Positions 11,386 to 22,200 of a DNA stretch of 37,212 nucleotides are shown here, piece after piece. Below the pieces are notes generated by a model. That model had not been told where the DNA came from. It searched no databases and saw nothing but the letters and a program-made list of their open reading frames with translations. Numbering within the stretch: the first letter of the stretch is position 1; every line of letters begins with the position of its first letter. Position numbers and translations under genes: made by a program. The DNA comes from Lojkania enalia (lineage: Eukaryota > Ascomycota > Dothideomycetes > Pleosporales), in assembly GCA_010094045.1 (NCBI GenBank), contig ML986650.1, positions 8,511-45,722 on the forward strand. The letters run 5' to 3'.

Positions 11386-12567
11386 TTACCGCCGGAAAAT
11401 TGCTATGAAACTCTTGCGCTTCCCAATTTTCGGGGTCGGTCCGTCTTCGGGGATGGGGGGCGCAAGCATCGAATACTTCTCGTTCATCTGCTTCGAGGAC
11501 TTGGGTCTCATGGACGGCTTGCGGTTGATGTCGCGCAGGGGGCCGAGCTCGTCGTGCGTGCCTTTCTCGTTGACTTCGACGCCGGAGTCTAAGGGTCCGG
11601 GGCTAGGTAATGGAGGTGTTATAACTGCTCGCGGTGCAGTGGCCTTGGAGTTGTTCCGCGATAGCTGTATGCTGCTCTTCGATTTGGCGACACCGGAGCG
11701 TTTTGAGCTCTTCGTTAGGGCACGCTTCAGGTTGCTGCCGTTCTCGTCGGCTTGTTGTCGTTCTAGTCGCTCGATCTCGCCCCGGATGGTAATGCCGTTT
11801 GTTGCCAGACTCTCTTCGGGAATGGAGATGAATTTGATGATGCCTCGATCCATAGGCACGCCGATAGATTCGGCCATGAATGCTTGAATCAGAGCCGCAT
11901 TGCGTTTGTTAGTTGTAGGCTGGACCTGGATTGGTAGTGCGTTGATGGTAAGGATGTAGGTTGGCTCGAACGAACCACCCAGTAAGAGGCACGCCGAGTG
12001 ATTAACTGTGATCATTATGGATGACTCCGGCCGCTGATATCGCAGGGATAGATGGTGCGATAGGTCGGTTACTAGCGTATACTCATCTTTAATCTAGGTT
12101 CAAGTAAGTGGGCATTCAGAAATATGAGGGCTAATGAAACACAGTGGCGAACGTACAATAACATTCGTTCGGAGCTCTGCAACAATAGGCGCATCTTTGG
12201 TCACGCGTTCGCGGGCAGACGACGTCGAGTCTTCTTTGTATGCGAACGAGTCTTCAAAATACTGTGTTCGCCGGCGCGAGCTGTAGACCTGCGAGCGCTG
12301 TCCGTTCAAATCAAGCCCGCCGGCGACGCCCCGACTTGCGGGGCGATTGAATCTCGCATCATCGGCAGCCCGGTCAGAGCCATGTATTGACTTGGGGGAG
12401 TCGTCGAAGGAAAAAGTGGATCGTGAGGGCGAGACTTGGTCCCCAGCAGTTTCGGGCACTAGTAAGGTGGTTCCGGCGGGCTTTGGAAACTGGTTGGCCG
12501 AGTTGGTTGAGGTCGATGATGGACGAGACATTGTTTTTGTGGTGGACTCGTCGACAGAGTGAGGCAT
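11386..12567 (-). CDS. MIF/tautomerase-family protein with long disordered ends (372 aa)
   Basis: Exons are 12567-12157 and 12093-11386, with intron 12094-12156 (GTACGT...CTAG) in phase 0. The MIF (macrophage migration inhibitory factor) fold occupies about residues 127-255, with APIVAELRTNV at the first strand, ESSIMITVNHSACLLLGGS (159-177) and TTNKRNAALIQAFMAE. Fungal members of this family are annotated as L-dopachrome isomerase/tautomerase-like. The ~125-residue N-terminus is Ser/Thr/Pro-rich. The ~115-residue C-terminus is basic and disordered, ending KSFIAIFRR. The catalytic proline of MIF sits at position 1 after Met removal. Here the matching proline (P127) is internal, so classical tautomerase chemistry would need processing. 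There is no signal peptide. A second Met 12 codons in (12531) is an alternative start. Confidence 0.85.
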
Positions 12568-15000
12568 GCTGGCGAGGAGATGGATGTCTCAGAATAATAG
12601 GCGGCACGCGGTGGGCGGTGAGTATTTGTCTGTGAGGGGAGCCGTGACTGGATTCCACTCCAAACGGCTGTTTTGAGGGATGATCGTCCTTAGCTATGGA
12701 TAAGGAAAAGATGGCTCATGCAGCGCGGGTCCCAGCGTGCCCGAAATGGACGTCTTATCAGCAATGTAGCCGTGTGTCTCGTGTTGAGGAGTCCTAGCGG
12801 GAATGGGGGAATGGGGATGGGGCACAGGACGGTGGGAGTCCGAGAGGTGTGGTGGAGGAGGCGGAGTGTGGATTGGGAAGCTGTTATGTGCAAGGGAAGG
12901 CGGAGGAGGAATGCGGAGGCCTGGCTGTGTAAATATACACTGGCAATAATGTGCGAACCACAGTACAGTAGTGCGGCGCAGGCGAGTGCGCTGAGACTTG
13001 CCAAAGTGCGCAACACTCTATGGACATTGGCGAGTCCGCGGTTGGATACCAGGTTCGCTCTCTTTGGGATACACCAGGGCGCTCGGGGGCCCCTCGGTCC
13101 AGTGCGCTCGACAGCCGCCACAGGCCAGAGAGACCGGTGCGGATGGGGTATGGACGCGGCATGCTGTGCATGGTCATTCACTCTCTAGGGCCCGCGCTCT
13201 ATCTGAGCTGGGGCGCTCTCCACGCCTCTGTGGCTTTCGTGGCGTGCCGCTCTGAGGCCTTATCGCGACGCCAGCTCGAAGGAATCGAACACCATCGGTC
13301 GCTCCATGGGCGTTTCAGCACTCGCCAGACCGCCTACATCTATCTGGCCCTTCCGCCTCGCGGGACCGTCTGCTGCTCTCCCGGCTTGAGTCTCCGGCAC
13401 AAGACAAGCAGACGCTGGGTCGAGCCATGATCGATTACGTCGACGATTCGCAGCCGGTATATGGCATGGGAAGGGAGAGGCGCCATGCGCCAATAACACC
13501 GTAAAGGCGACTATGCCCCCGTCTCCTGCACCGTCGACCCTGGCCCAGCATCATCGATATGGACGCTGGCAAGCACATGTCCCGGCCCTGGACAGCCGCA
13601 CGTCTCAAAGGAGTTGCAACACGAGGCCAGTTGCTGGATTTAAGCAGCCTCTAGCATCGGCCTAGCCCCATCGTGGCCGTTGCCCTGTCCACTTTACCCT
13701 GACGAGCACCATCTCTCCGGCCCTTTCTTTAGCGCCGCATCTAGGCCCGCAACTCTCCTCCGCCAGCGAACTCCGTCCTACTCGTACAGCCCATGCCCAT
13801 ATCTATGTACAATGAACCGCACGTCGCTCTGTTCGCCATATCCTGTCTGCCTGCCGCCTGGCCCAGCGCAACGAGCGAGACGCCCTTATCTCCCACCGAC
13901 CACGGCCGGATGCGCTACCCAGCACCACCTCGGTCGCGCTACACACATGTTGCCAAGCAGTAGTCATCTGCACAGTGCTTTCTGCTTCCCCGAAATCCGG
14001 AGTAGTTCACGTGCGACCTTCGGAGCAACCAGCCGGCAGGCGAGGACATAGCAGGCGCCCACCCCGTGTTGCCCTGGAAGGTAGTACGGGAGCCTCCCTC
14101 CATCCCCTCCTTCACCCTCCCACATATTCCCTTCGACGGCTCCCGAGGTCCATGATTCTGCCTTGGAATAGGAGGAATGCAGGGACGAGATATGGGCGTC
14201 TACTACGACTGGACAGGGCGCACGCCTCCGCGTCTGCTTCACTCCTCTTCCGTATCTCATGATACACATTTGATGTTGAAATTCACTGTGGCTGGGCGCC
14301 ACGGCACCCAATTGAGAAAAGTAATATCTCTGTGCCTGCGCAACGGTAATCAATAGTTGGGCGGCTGCACCCGTAAACGGCGTTCCGCAGTGGAAATTGG
14401 ATAACAAGCTTTGGCCTCATCCCACGGTCGAGATCCCGCGTTGGCGCGAGCAACAAGGGCTATAACAAACTGATTAAGACAGCACGTAGCAATGGGAAGC
14501 TGCCGAGTAAGTGGCCTCGAAATTCCATTCGCCGTGGCTCCTCGCGCTCATTTCACCGCGGCCACAATCCTGTTTGTGATGTTTAATGAATCTGCATGTG
14601 GTATCGTTCTCGTACGCGAGGACGCGTGTCAGAGCCTCTTCAGATTGAATCTTACCGCTCATGTTGCGCGACGTTGCACGTCACTGGGGATGCAGGAACA
14701 GAGATTCCTGCCATTAACAATTTTTGGCTTTTGTTCCTCGTGCCGTCGAGTGGACCTCGTCTATCTAACAGAAGCCATTCCTCACCATGGTCACCCATCA
14801 CTTCTGTTAGCCGGAGCCTGGTTTTCAAGGGCAGCTGCTCTCTCTAGTCTGTCGTACCTGCGTAGCAGCGGATCCCCGCTATCACACAGTTCAGTCAAGA
14901 ATCGCGCACAGATCGGGATGATCATGATGCGAAGAAGTCCAGGCTACCACCAGAAAACTCCGCATTCAAGGCATCAGGATCAAGCCACCAAGCTACCCCT
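12568..15000. other. Gene-poor interval, no gene supported
   Basis: This 2.4 kb region lies upstream of the MIF-family gene and downstream of the decayed gene at 15001-16312. Several open frames of 80-170 codons exist on both strands (for example near 12700-13190, 13020-13430 and 14492-15004). They overlap one another, lack domain-like sequence, and have the Arg/Pro/Ser-heavy composition of chance frames in GC-rich DNA. The MIF-gene promoter must lie at the left end. Confidence 0.45.
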
Positions 15001-16312
15001 TTAAAATTCCTCAGCGACAAAATATTGATCCAGGTTATATATCTGATCGGGGACGCTCTGTGCCACGTCAATATTTTGAGGGCCTTGGGCATTTCCTTGC
15101 CTGATCGTGGGGCTGTCTCGTGGCTGCTCAACACTAATTCGAGCCTCCGAAATGCGCCGTGGCGGGCTGGTAACGCCTTCTGGTGATACAAATGGGGAAC
15201 CGGTATTGTCGGTTTCTAGTCGTCGTTGGTTAGAGCGATTATTCTCCTCGATATTGGCATCCGGTGCAACTAAGATGTTATCAAGGCTATAGCTTCCTAG
15301 TCGCTGGCGTTTGGAGCGATTATTCCCGTCAATACTAGCATCCGGTGCCGCTAATGGTATAGCAGTGTCGTCAATCAAGCCGTCTCGTTGATTAGTGCTA
15401 TTGTTCTCTTCGATACTGGTATTTGACGCCCCCTAAAGGGCGAGGACTAGTACCGTTTACCAATCGCCGACGTCTAGAGCATTGGTTCTCATGGTCATTT
15501 GGCCCGTAGGCTCGTGAGGGTTTGACGGCTCCATTCATAAATCTGCCACTTCGGATACTACAAAACCTACATAAAGAGATCCCCTCGGGTTTTGGCGATC
15601 TAGATTGAGGACGTTTCCTAGGGTCGGAGTAGATTGAAGAACTTGGTTGTCGTTTACTGGGCTAGGAATACACTGAGGTAATATGTTGTCCCCTCACTGG
15701 AGAACCACGTTAGAAGAGGGTCCAGGTGTATTCCTTCTCTGAATTTTTTGAACGTTAGTCGAAATCCTTAATTGCCATGAGGAGCCTACTTACTCCCTCT
15801 CGATGCGCGGAATAAAATAATTATCGCCAAGCACCCATAATTTAGGGCCACATACGTATTGAAGGGGAAGCACATAGTAGTGCGTCAGGTATTTCCCCCT
15901 CACCAGTACACCTATTACTAGGTCCGAATATGACTGAGAGGCATTGGAATTAAGAAAAGCAATGCTACCAAGATCTTCGGCTATTAGTGCTTGGTGGGCT
16001 AGGTTCGGTAGAATGTGGCTCCAAACCAGTTTGCCCGGATAGCATAATGAATGACCTAGTGATCGATTAGCTAAATTTATATCGCAGCTTCACTGGAGGT
16101 TTCGGGATACTCACGCGTAGTAGTTTATCGTCTTTGAAGACAAGAGCCAGCTCTTTCTCAAGATCGTTAGCTTGCACCAAATCCAACATTTCCCTTAGCG
16201 ATTGAGTAACTGGGATCCTGAGCTAGTCCTTGTCCCTTGTAGCATATTCGCCTAAGTTTCCTCCTAGCTTGTGGTACGCTTGGTGAATCAGGGGCTCAAG
16301 GCTGGGATCCAT
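15001..16312 (-). pseudogene. Decayed multi-exon gene with 27-residue tandem repeats
   Basis: I do not recognise the family, but the coding past is visible. An ATG at 16312 opens a 66-codon exon (MDPSLEPLIHQAYHKLGG...) broken by TAG at 16223-16225 and ending at a GTGAGT donor (16114). After an acceptor at 16056, a protein-like segment runs to a GTAAGT donor at 15793, containing KLVWSHILPNLAHQALIAE and KYLTHYYVLPLQYVCGPKLW. Splicing in phase does not enter this frame, implying a frameshift. Past the acceptor at 15739 coding traces lie in two frames, with stops at 15654-15656 and 15662-15664. A basic, Ser/Pro-rich part follows, then 27-codon repeats and a stop at 15001. The last 125 codons (15378-15001) are intact. 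Confidence 0.55.
15187..15510 (-). repeat. Tandem 81-bp coding repeat, about four copies
   Basis: Read on the minus strand, consecutive 81-bp units encode 27-residue repeats. Clear units are 15429-15349 (SIEENNSTNQR core), 15348-15268 (APDASIDGNNRSKRQRL) and 15267-15187 (APDANIEENNRSNQRRL). A fourth, weaker unit at 15510-15430 (NDHENQCSRRRRL core) is offset by a frameshift. Units keep a conserved A-P-D-A-x-I-x-x-N-N-R-S-x-x-R-L pattern, so they expanded while the sequence was translated. Confidence 0.75.
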
Positions 16313-17464
16313 CGTAAAGGTGCTTAACTATAGTTGGCTCGTGTGTGAGAAGAGAAGAATAATTCAACGTCCAGGACTGGAGTAATTTTCGTCTCGAATG
16401 TGTATGACACGAACGTTTACGCTCGGAGCACAAGCATATCTCCTTCCTAAGACATAGGTCTTAAGTATAAGAACGATCCTTCTCTTATCTGCCTAGCTAA
16501 GCTGCTTTTCCTAGTCTATGTGTCGGTAGCGCTGTATCCATGGATCGTTACGATGCGATCCAATGCCCGCTACCCAAGAACTGTCATTTGAGCATGGATG
16601 TGGTGAACAAGTGCTGCTGTACTATACTTCTTTACTCATGATTTTATTCGCTCTCCTTTTCGTCGATCAACATCATATATCTACAGCCTAGAGACTAGGT
16701 ATATTCCACGCTTACTCGATCCTCAACGCCGTCTACGATTAGGGTAATACTGTATCCTGCGACGGGCATGTTGAGTTCATGCCATGACTATTGATTGCAT
16801 ACCGAGCTTAATCAAAAAAGGGAGCGCATTGCATCGTACAAGAGTCGAAAGATATGGACACAACCGTGGGTTTTTGATTACGATTACTATGGATTGGGAA
16901 TTTCTCAACAGAGCACTGAAAAAATGTGGCGGACTGTCGATAGTGAAGTATCGGCGGCGGCCTTGGATGCTGTACAGTACATAAGATGGTATGTTGGGAA
17001 CGATAAGCAGGCGGGCTGGTCGTCGTATCTTGGACCATGAAGTCGTGCTGAGGAATATGGGTAGGTGTTTTGAACAGTGTCAGATTCACTCCAGTAATGA
17101 AGGAGAGTAGTTGTACATATATGCGTTTAAACTGAGGTTTAAGTGCGAGTTAGGTGGATTTGATAGAAGGGTGTTAGTTGATTTTTGGGAATATGCCGTG
17201 CTGTGTGCGCACGTAGGTAGATGTAGAGGTCTCAATATGGTCGGAAAACATGGGTGAAGGTGATTGCAACTTTAAAGAGTGTAGCATGGTCGCTCAAGCA
17301 TAACATCATCGCATCGGGCACGCGATCATGTGACGGCGCGTCCTCGCTCCAACACCCCTAGGGCCACTAACAGCGTTGCGCGACAAACGTGCTCTAGCCG
17401 CACATCTCGACAACCACCACCAAGCCCTCCACGGCATATTTTCAAATCACAAATTCGTATAGTT
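16313..17464. other. Interval with one unassigned protein-like open frame
   Basis: No gene is firmly supported. A plus-strand frame at 16795-17040 encodes a Trp/Tyr-rich sequence (IWTQPWVFDYDYYGLG; VQYIRWYVGNDKQAGW) that looks less random than its neighbours. It has no ATG start and no recognisable domain, and may be an exon or a relic. The right end contains the mhf2 promoter. Confidence 0.3.
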
Positions 17465-18016
17465 ATGCCAGTTGCGACGGCATCTAATGCTCCCAAAAGG
17501 AAGGGCCCTATATTCAAACCTCCGAGGCCCGTGAAGCCCGCAGCTCAACTCACCAATGCATCAACCGACAAACGAGCAACTGGTGCAGTGCCCCGATCAG
17601 CAGCAGTAGCGAAGAAAGCGGCACCTTCGCGACCTACCCGCGAACCGATTGCAACACTGATCTCCTCGTCCGAAAGTGAAAGCGAAGTCACCAACTCAGA
17701 AGCCGATCGCGACGAAGATATGCAGAACGCGTCTGATGTCGACAACAGCACGCTTTTCCAGGAACCAACCAGAGACCCTATCCCTCCAAGATTGCTATCG
17801 AGACTACTTTACGAGGGATTTGAGAATAGCAACACGCAGATCCAGAAAGGCGCCATGGATCTGGTCGGCCATTACATGAACATTTTCGTGCGGGAGGCTA
17901 TCGCCAGGGCAGAGATGGAACGACAGGATGCCAGGAAAGGAGGTGGAATTTCAGACGGGTTCCTGCAAGTCGAGGATCTAGAGAAATTGGCGCCCCAGTT
18001 GGTGTTGGACTTCTGA
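17465..18016 (+). CDS. mhf2: CENP-X/Mhf2 histone-fold protein (183 aa)
   Basis: This is a single exon. CENP-X (MHF2) pairs with CENP-S (MHF1) as a histone-fold heterotetramer working at kinetochores and with the FANCM helicase in DNA repair. The CENP-X domain is at about 105-183: DPIPPRLLSRLLYEGFEN, then IQKGAMDLVGHYMNIFVREA, then DGFLQVEDLEKLAPQLVLDF, which is the expected C-terminal end. The start at 17465 is the first ATG in frame; upstream in-frame codons to 17330 begin with GTG and are not needed. Canonical family members are about 80 residues. The extra ~100 N-terminal residues are basic and proline-rich, followed by a Ser/Glu/Asp patch (LISSSESESEV, 65-75) that resembles a CK2 target. 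Confidence in the domain is high. Confidence 0.9.
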   Translation: MPVATASNAPKRKGPIFKPPRPVKPAAQLTNASTDKRATGAVPRSAAVAKKAAPSRPTREPIATLISSSESESEVTNSEADRDEDMQNASDVDNSTLFQEPTRDPIPPRLLSRLLYEGFENSNTQIQKGAMDLVGHYMNIFVREAIARAEMERQDARKGGGISDGFLQVEDLEKLAPQLVLDF

Positions 18017-19301
18017 GTCGCGAGCACATCTACTAAACAAACATTGGGAGGTCGATCTGAGTCTCGGGTCTCGGTCACATCTGGGACAGTTTCCACTCCA
18101 TAATTCAAAACGGGCAGGTAAACACCTAGCCGATATGTTTCAATGGCAAAAATTCGAAATGGTTATAGATTTGTGTTCTGAAAGTGATTTGACGTAGAAC
18201 GCTGCTTTGCCGCTGAAGTGGAGCAATTTGCACAGCCTTCGGCGCGTACACCACGGAGAAAAGAGAAGTTTTATTTTTTCTTGAAGAGTGCATCACGGAA
18301 TTTTCGTAGTAGCTTGCGACTCATGAAGCGTCCCGTGGGCACGGGGCTTGAGCCTCAAGGCCATGGAGACGAAACAGTCCGCACTCAAGCAGGTAGTTCC
18401 CCGGACAAAATAGATCCAACGAATGTAGATCATACGAACAAAACGAAGAATGAAATTGAAGGTTCCTGTGATGGGTCTCGGCTGCTACGCTACTCATGAC
18501 CACGGTGACCCTTCGAACGCTTCCCAAGAGATAGCGCAGCGATGTTTGCGGAGCGGCATGAAAAGAGACGTAGCGTAGGGCACCATCAAATTTCGCGAGA
18601 GAGAGTTCCGGACGCCTTCGGAGTCGGTTTGGGCATAGCCGGTGCCATGTGACAAAAGCGAGGTGCTGAGGCACTCTCAAACACGGGCCAAACAGGGACT
18701 GCTTCGCAACCTCCACCCTTGGAGACGAGCCCCTGCCAGCGTAAAAATGGCATTTTCGTCGCGAACACTCGACAGCGTCGCCTTGGAACCGCTCGGTCTG
18801 CGCAAATCTAGCATCTCGTTGTTTTTGCGATCACAATGAACCAAATATTGCCACTGTTCTATTAAGAGCGTGACCCGCTTAGGCATTCCGCGGGGTCTGC
18901 GCCGGGAGCCTCAGCACCCGGGGCTGCAACACCCGAACGGGAGGCTGAAGCACATGCAGATTCTGACATGTCGCAGGTCGAACCGCTATGCTTCGGAATT
19001 GTGCTAACCGCCGTAGAAACATGGGCGTGAGGACGCACTAGCCAACTTTTCGTTCTGGTCTTCATGCCTTAAGAACTCCCTATAGCCATGTGGTCAGGCT
19101 CAACTTCTTCTCATCTGCTACATACCTTTGTGTTTTGATTTCCTTTTCGTCCTTCACTTCATTTTTTTTAACGTACAAGCCTTCGCTTCTTAATATTCAC
19201 CTGGCTAGTCCAGCTTAGAGCGCGAGTCGCCAAACTATCAGTACCCCAAGCCACCGTATCTTGTAATATCCAGTCGCTCCTTTCGACTCAATCCAGCAGC
19301 A
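18017..19301. other. Intergenic, no gene seen; pyrimidine-rich promoter at right end
   Basis: No open frame here shows domain-like sequence. The last ~170 bp before the cupredoxin gene (about 19130-19300) are pyrimidine-rich on the plus strand, with a T8 run near 19161-19170. This is typical of fungal promoters and 5' leaders. Confidence 0.45.
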
Positions 19302-20212
19302 ATGTATTTCCCGAAATCTTTAATCGCATCTACTCTGCTCGGCCTTGCGGCAGCTACCACGCATGCGGGAGAAATGCCCATGGCTTCAGAAACGGTCCAC
19401 GCCGTCCCAATGGAAACAGGCATGCCTGCCGAAGCCGGAACCGTCAACACACACATCGTGCAAGTCGGTGGACCAGCTGATGCGCCTCTTACCTTCCAAC
19501 CCGACTTCGTAATGGCCGCGAAGGGCGACCTCGTTCAGTTCCAGTTCAACATGAAGGTAACAGCACCCCCTACTATATCACTCAACGATATGCTAATCTT
19601 AAAAATTAGAATCACTCCATTGTCCAGTCGACATTCGACCAGCCTTGTGTACCAATTACGAACGTCATGCCCAACAAGACGGATGCTTTCTTCTCTGGTT
19701 TTATGCCCACCAACCGAACCTTTGGACAGACATCCAAAGCCGGGCTTCTGACATATACGATTCGCGTCACGGATGACACAAAGCCAATCTGGTTCTACTG
19801 CTCTCAGGGAATGCATTGCCAATCGGGTATGGTCGGCGCAATTAACCCGTAAGTAGAATCTGCCGCTATTGCATTGTGGAGTTTGTGCTAATTCTTCGAC
19901 AGACCTTCCAGTGGCAATAGGACTTTGGCAGCCTATAAGCAGCTTGCCGAGGCCGCTCCACAGAATCTTAGCCCAGGCCAAATGCCCGGTGCTGCCGCCC
20001 CCGTACCCTCCAGTCCTCCAGACGCCGCCGCATCATCGGCTGCCGGCGAGATTCCAGTCGGTGTTCCTACAGGGACAGGTGCCATTACTGCTACTGGATC
20101 GTCCAACAACCTCCCAGCCCAACAAACCGTCAACGCCGCTCCAGGCCATGCCGCAAGGGACTCATTCCTTGGAATCGGGTTGGCCGGTCTTGCTGCTTTT
20201 ATGGCATTGTAG
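19302..20212 (+). CDS. Extracellular cupredoxin-domain protein, GPI-type C-terminus (267 aa)
   Basis: Exons are 19302-19556, 19610-19848 and 19903-20212. Introns 19557-19609 and 19849-19902 (GTAAGT...ACAG) keep the frame. A signal peptide (about 1-22, ending THA) leads to a plastocyanin-like cupredoxin domain (about 48-165). The candidate type-1 copper ligands are all present: H87 (NHS), C149 (WFYCSQ), H154 (GMHC) and M159. A Pro/Ser/Ala-rich linker follows, then a short hydrophobic C-terminus (GIGLAGLAAFMAL) fitting GPI-anchor addition. This is the common fungal extracellular 'serine-rich' cupredoxin architecture, expected on the wall or plasma membrane. Its in vivo role (copper handling or redox) is not established by the sequence. 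It is followed in the same direction by another secreted protein gene. Confidence 0.88.
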
Positions 20213-20819
20213 AGCTTCATGTTCGATTCACCAGCCACGTTTTTGGGAGCTTAATTGATTTGAAGGGTAGTTTGTGATACCATGGCTTGGATTGGCTGGC
20301 TTGGATGCCAAAGAATTTCTGGAAATTTCATGGCTTGGGGGCGTTTTCTTTCTTACGTCCTGGAGATGACATGTGCATATCATGGACCATCATAGAATTG
20401 GACAGTAATATATTACGAATACATCAGTCATAGATGGCTTGATACTATTTTGGCCTTCGCGGCTAACTGTTCCATCTCATTCGTGGTGAATGTCAATGAT
20501 TGGTTGACAGCGTGGAAGGACTATCTTGGCAGGTACAAATTGCGTCATTCAGCAAACCGCAACTCGCGACTACTTGTTTCAAACCTGATCGACCTTAACC
20601 AACGTCCGAAGTTCCCTGATTTTATCTGCGGACGCTGGCCGTCTTGCATTTGTCATTCCTTCGCCGACCTGTACCCAACATTTGACCTTGATACTTTAAT
20701 TCGACCCCTTACTATATCCTTTTAGACTCTATATCAAGCTTCGATCACTTCCACAATTCTAACATCACTTCAATTTCGGCCGTGCGGGTTGGGCAACCCC
20801 AGCGCAACGGTTCGATAAA
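20213..20819. promoter_or_regulatory. Spacer between cupredoxin and thaumatin-like genes
   Basis: This 607-bp stretch lies between two co-directional genes. It must hold the 3' end of the first and the promoter of the second. The last ~120 bp are C/T-rich. No specific site could be assigned. Confidence 0.35.
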
Positions 20820-22200
20820 ATGTGTGGCATCGGAACCAGAAAGTATACCCGTCTGGGTATTCTCAAAGCATGCACCGCATTGATAGCGTTGTCCAGCTTG
20901 CCATTCGTTGAAGGACTACATCACATGGCCAAGACAGCGCCACGGAAATTGCACCGCAGAAAGGAGCCTATTACACCTCTGCTCATCACAAATAACTGTG
21001 AGGATGTAATCTACCCCGGAGTATCCACACAATCTGGAGACGGACCCAAAATAAACGGATTCAGACTAGAACCCGGGGAAACACGCAATCAAACAGTATC
21101 GGAGGATTGGCAGGGTCGTGTATGGGGCCGAACCAACTGCTCATTCAACGATGCAGGTACTGCTCCAAAGGATGGTGGGCCAAAAGCATGCCGGAGTGGA
21201 GACTGTAATGGCATTGTTGATTGTATAGTCGGGGTAAGCGATCCGCTCCCCCGTTCTGCGCGCATCTCCGTCGCTGATTGACCCACCTCATTCAGGGCGA
21301 CGTGCCAGTGTCTCTTGCAGAATTCACACTGGATGCTGGAGACGGTCATACGTACTACGACATTTCTTTGGTCGATGGCTACAACATTCCTTTGGCAATA
21401 GTATTACAGCCCCTCCAAAACGAGACATTGGACGACATACCTCCAAACCTAACAAACCCTTCCTGCCAAGGTACGGCTGGACTTTTGAGGGAGAAGGGCT
21501 ATGATCCTTATAGTAGTGGCTATGACAGATTCCTAGGAACGAACAGCTCCTATCCACTACCCTTTGACCATGAAATTGGCGACGCACAGGTTTCTAGATG
21601 GTGTCCATGGGATTTACAGCAGTATCCGCCAGAAAAGCCTGGTGATGGCGTGTATCCCTATCCTGACGATAACATCCAAAGACCCGCGTTCAACCCTTGT
21701 TATTCGGCATGCGCAAAGAATAATAAGCCGGAGGATTGCTGTACTGGGGAGTATAACTCGCCGAGCAAATGCGAGGCAAGCGAGTACTCCAAGTCTGTCA
21801 AGGAAATTTGTCCGGATGCCTACAGCTTCGGTGAGTACGGGCAGTGTCTTTGCCCATCGACCCCTGCTTATGGTCTTTACACTAATGACTATATCATATA
21901 GCTTTCGACGATCAGACATCTACCTTTATTATTCCATCGGGAGCAGGCTTCGAAGTGGTGTTTTGTCCCGGAGCTCGCTCAACGAACATTTTGGCTACGG
22001 AGACAGAGAAGTTACATCAACTTGCCGAAAGCGGACGTGTTTCGAAGGATGGTGGAGGCCAATCTAGGATTATGAAAAGACCCAGGGCCGACATGTTCCA
22101 CAGGAGTGGTGCGATGCGGAACATCCGATTGGATTGTACCGTTGTCTTGGTGACCTTTCTGGTTACTGCATACTCCGTGACACGTGCAGCGATTTTCTAA
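20820..22200 (+). CDS. Thaumatin-like secreted or membrane-anchored protein (415 aa)
   Basis: Exons are 20820-21233, 21296-21830 and 21902-22200. Introns 21234-21295 (GTAAGC...TCAG) and 21831-21901 (GTGAGT...ATAG) keep the frame. A hydrophobic segment (about 12-32) acts as signal peptide. The thaumatin domain spans about 54-335: LLITNNC, WQGRVWGRTNCSF, C124/C129/C135, then VSLAEFTLD and DISLVDGYNIP. The acidic-cleft REDDD set is complete: R104, E147, D160, D165 and D312. Many cysteines fit the usual disulfide set. A short linker is followed by a C-terminal hydrophobic helix (CTVVLVTFLVTAYSV), so the product is probably anchored at the surface. Thaumatin-like proteins often bind or cleave beta-1,3-glucan; a wall-remodelling role here is inferred. 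Confidence 0.88.

Noticed and set aside
12690..13190. Overlapping open frames of 130-160 codons on both strands
   Set aside because: The composition is Arg/Pro/Ser/His-heavy, there are no domains or supporting splice structure, and several mutually exclusive frames are open at once.
13279..13294. tRNA T-loop-like sequence (GTTCGATTC on the minus strand)
   Set aside because: No acceptor stem, D-arm or anticodon arm can be placed at the right distance, so it is a chance match.
14492..15004. 170-codon plus-strand open frame
   Set aside because: No recognisable domain or plausible composition, and it abuts the end of the minus-strand decayed gene.
17330..17464. In-frame upstream extension of CENP-X
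   Set aside because: It begins with GTG rather than ATG, and the first ATG at 17465 gives a complete protein.
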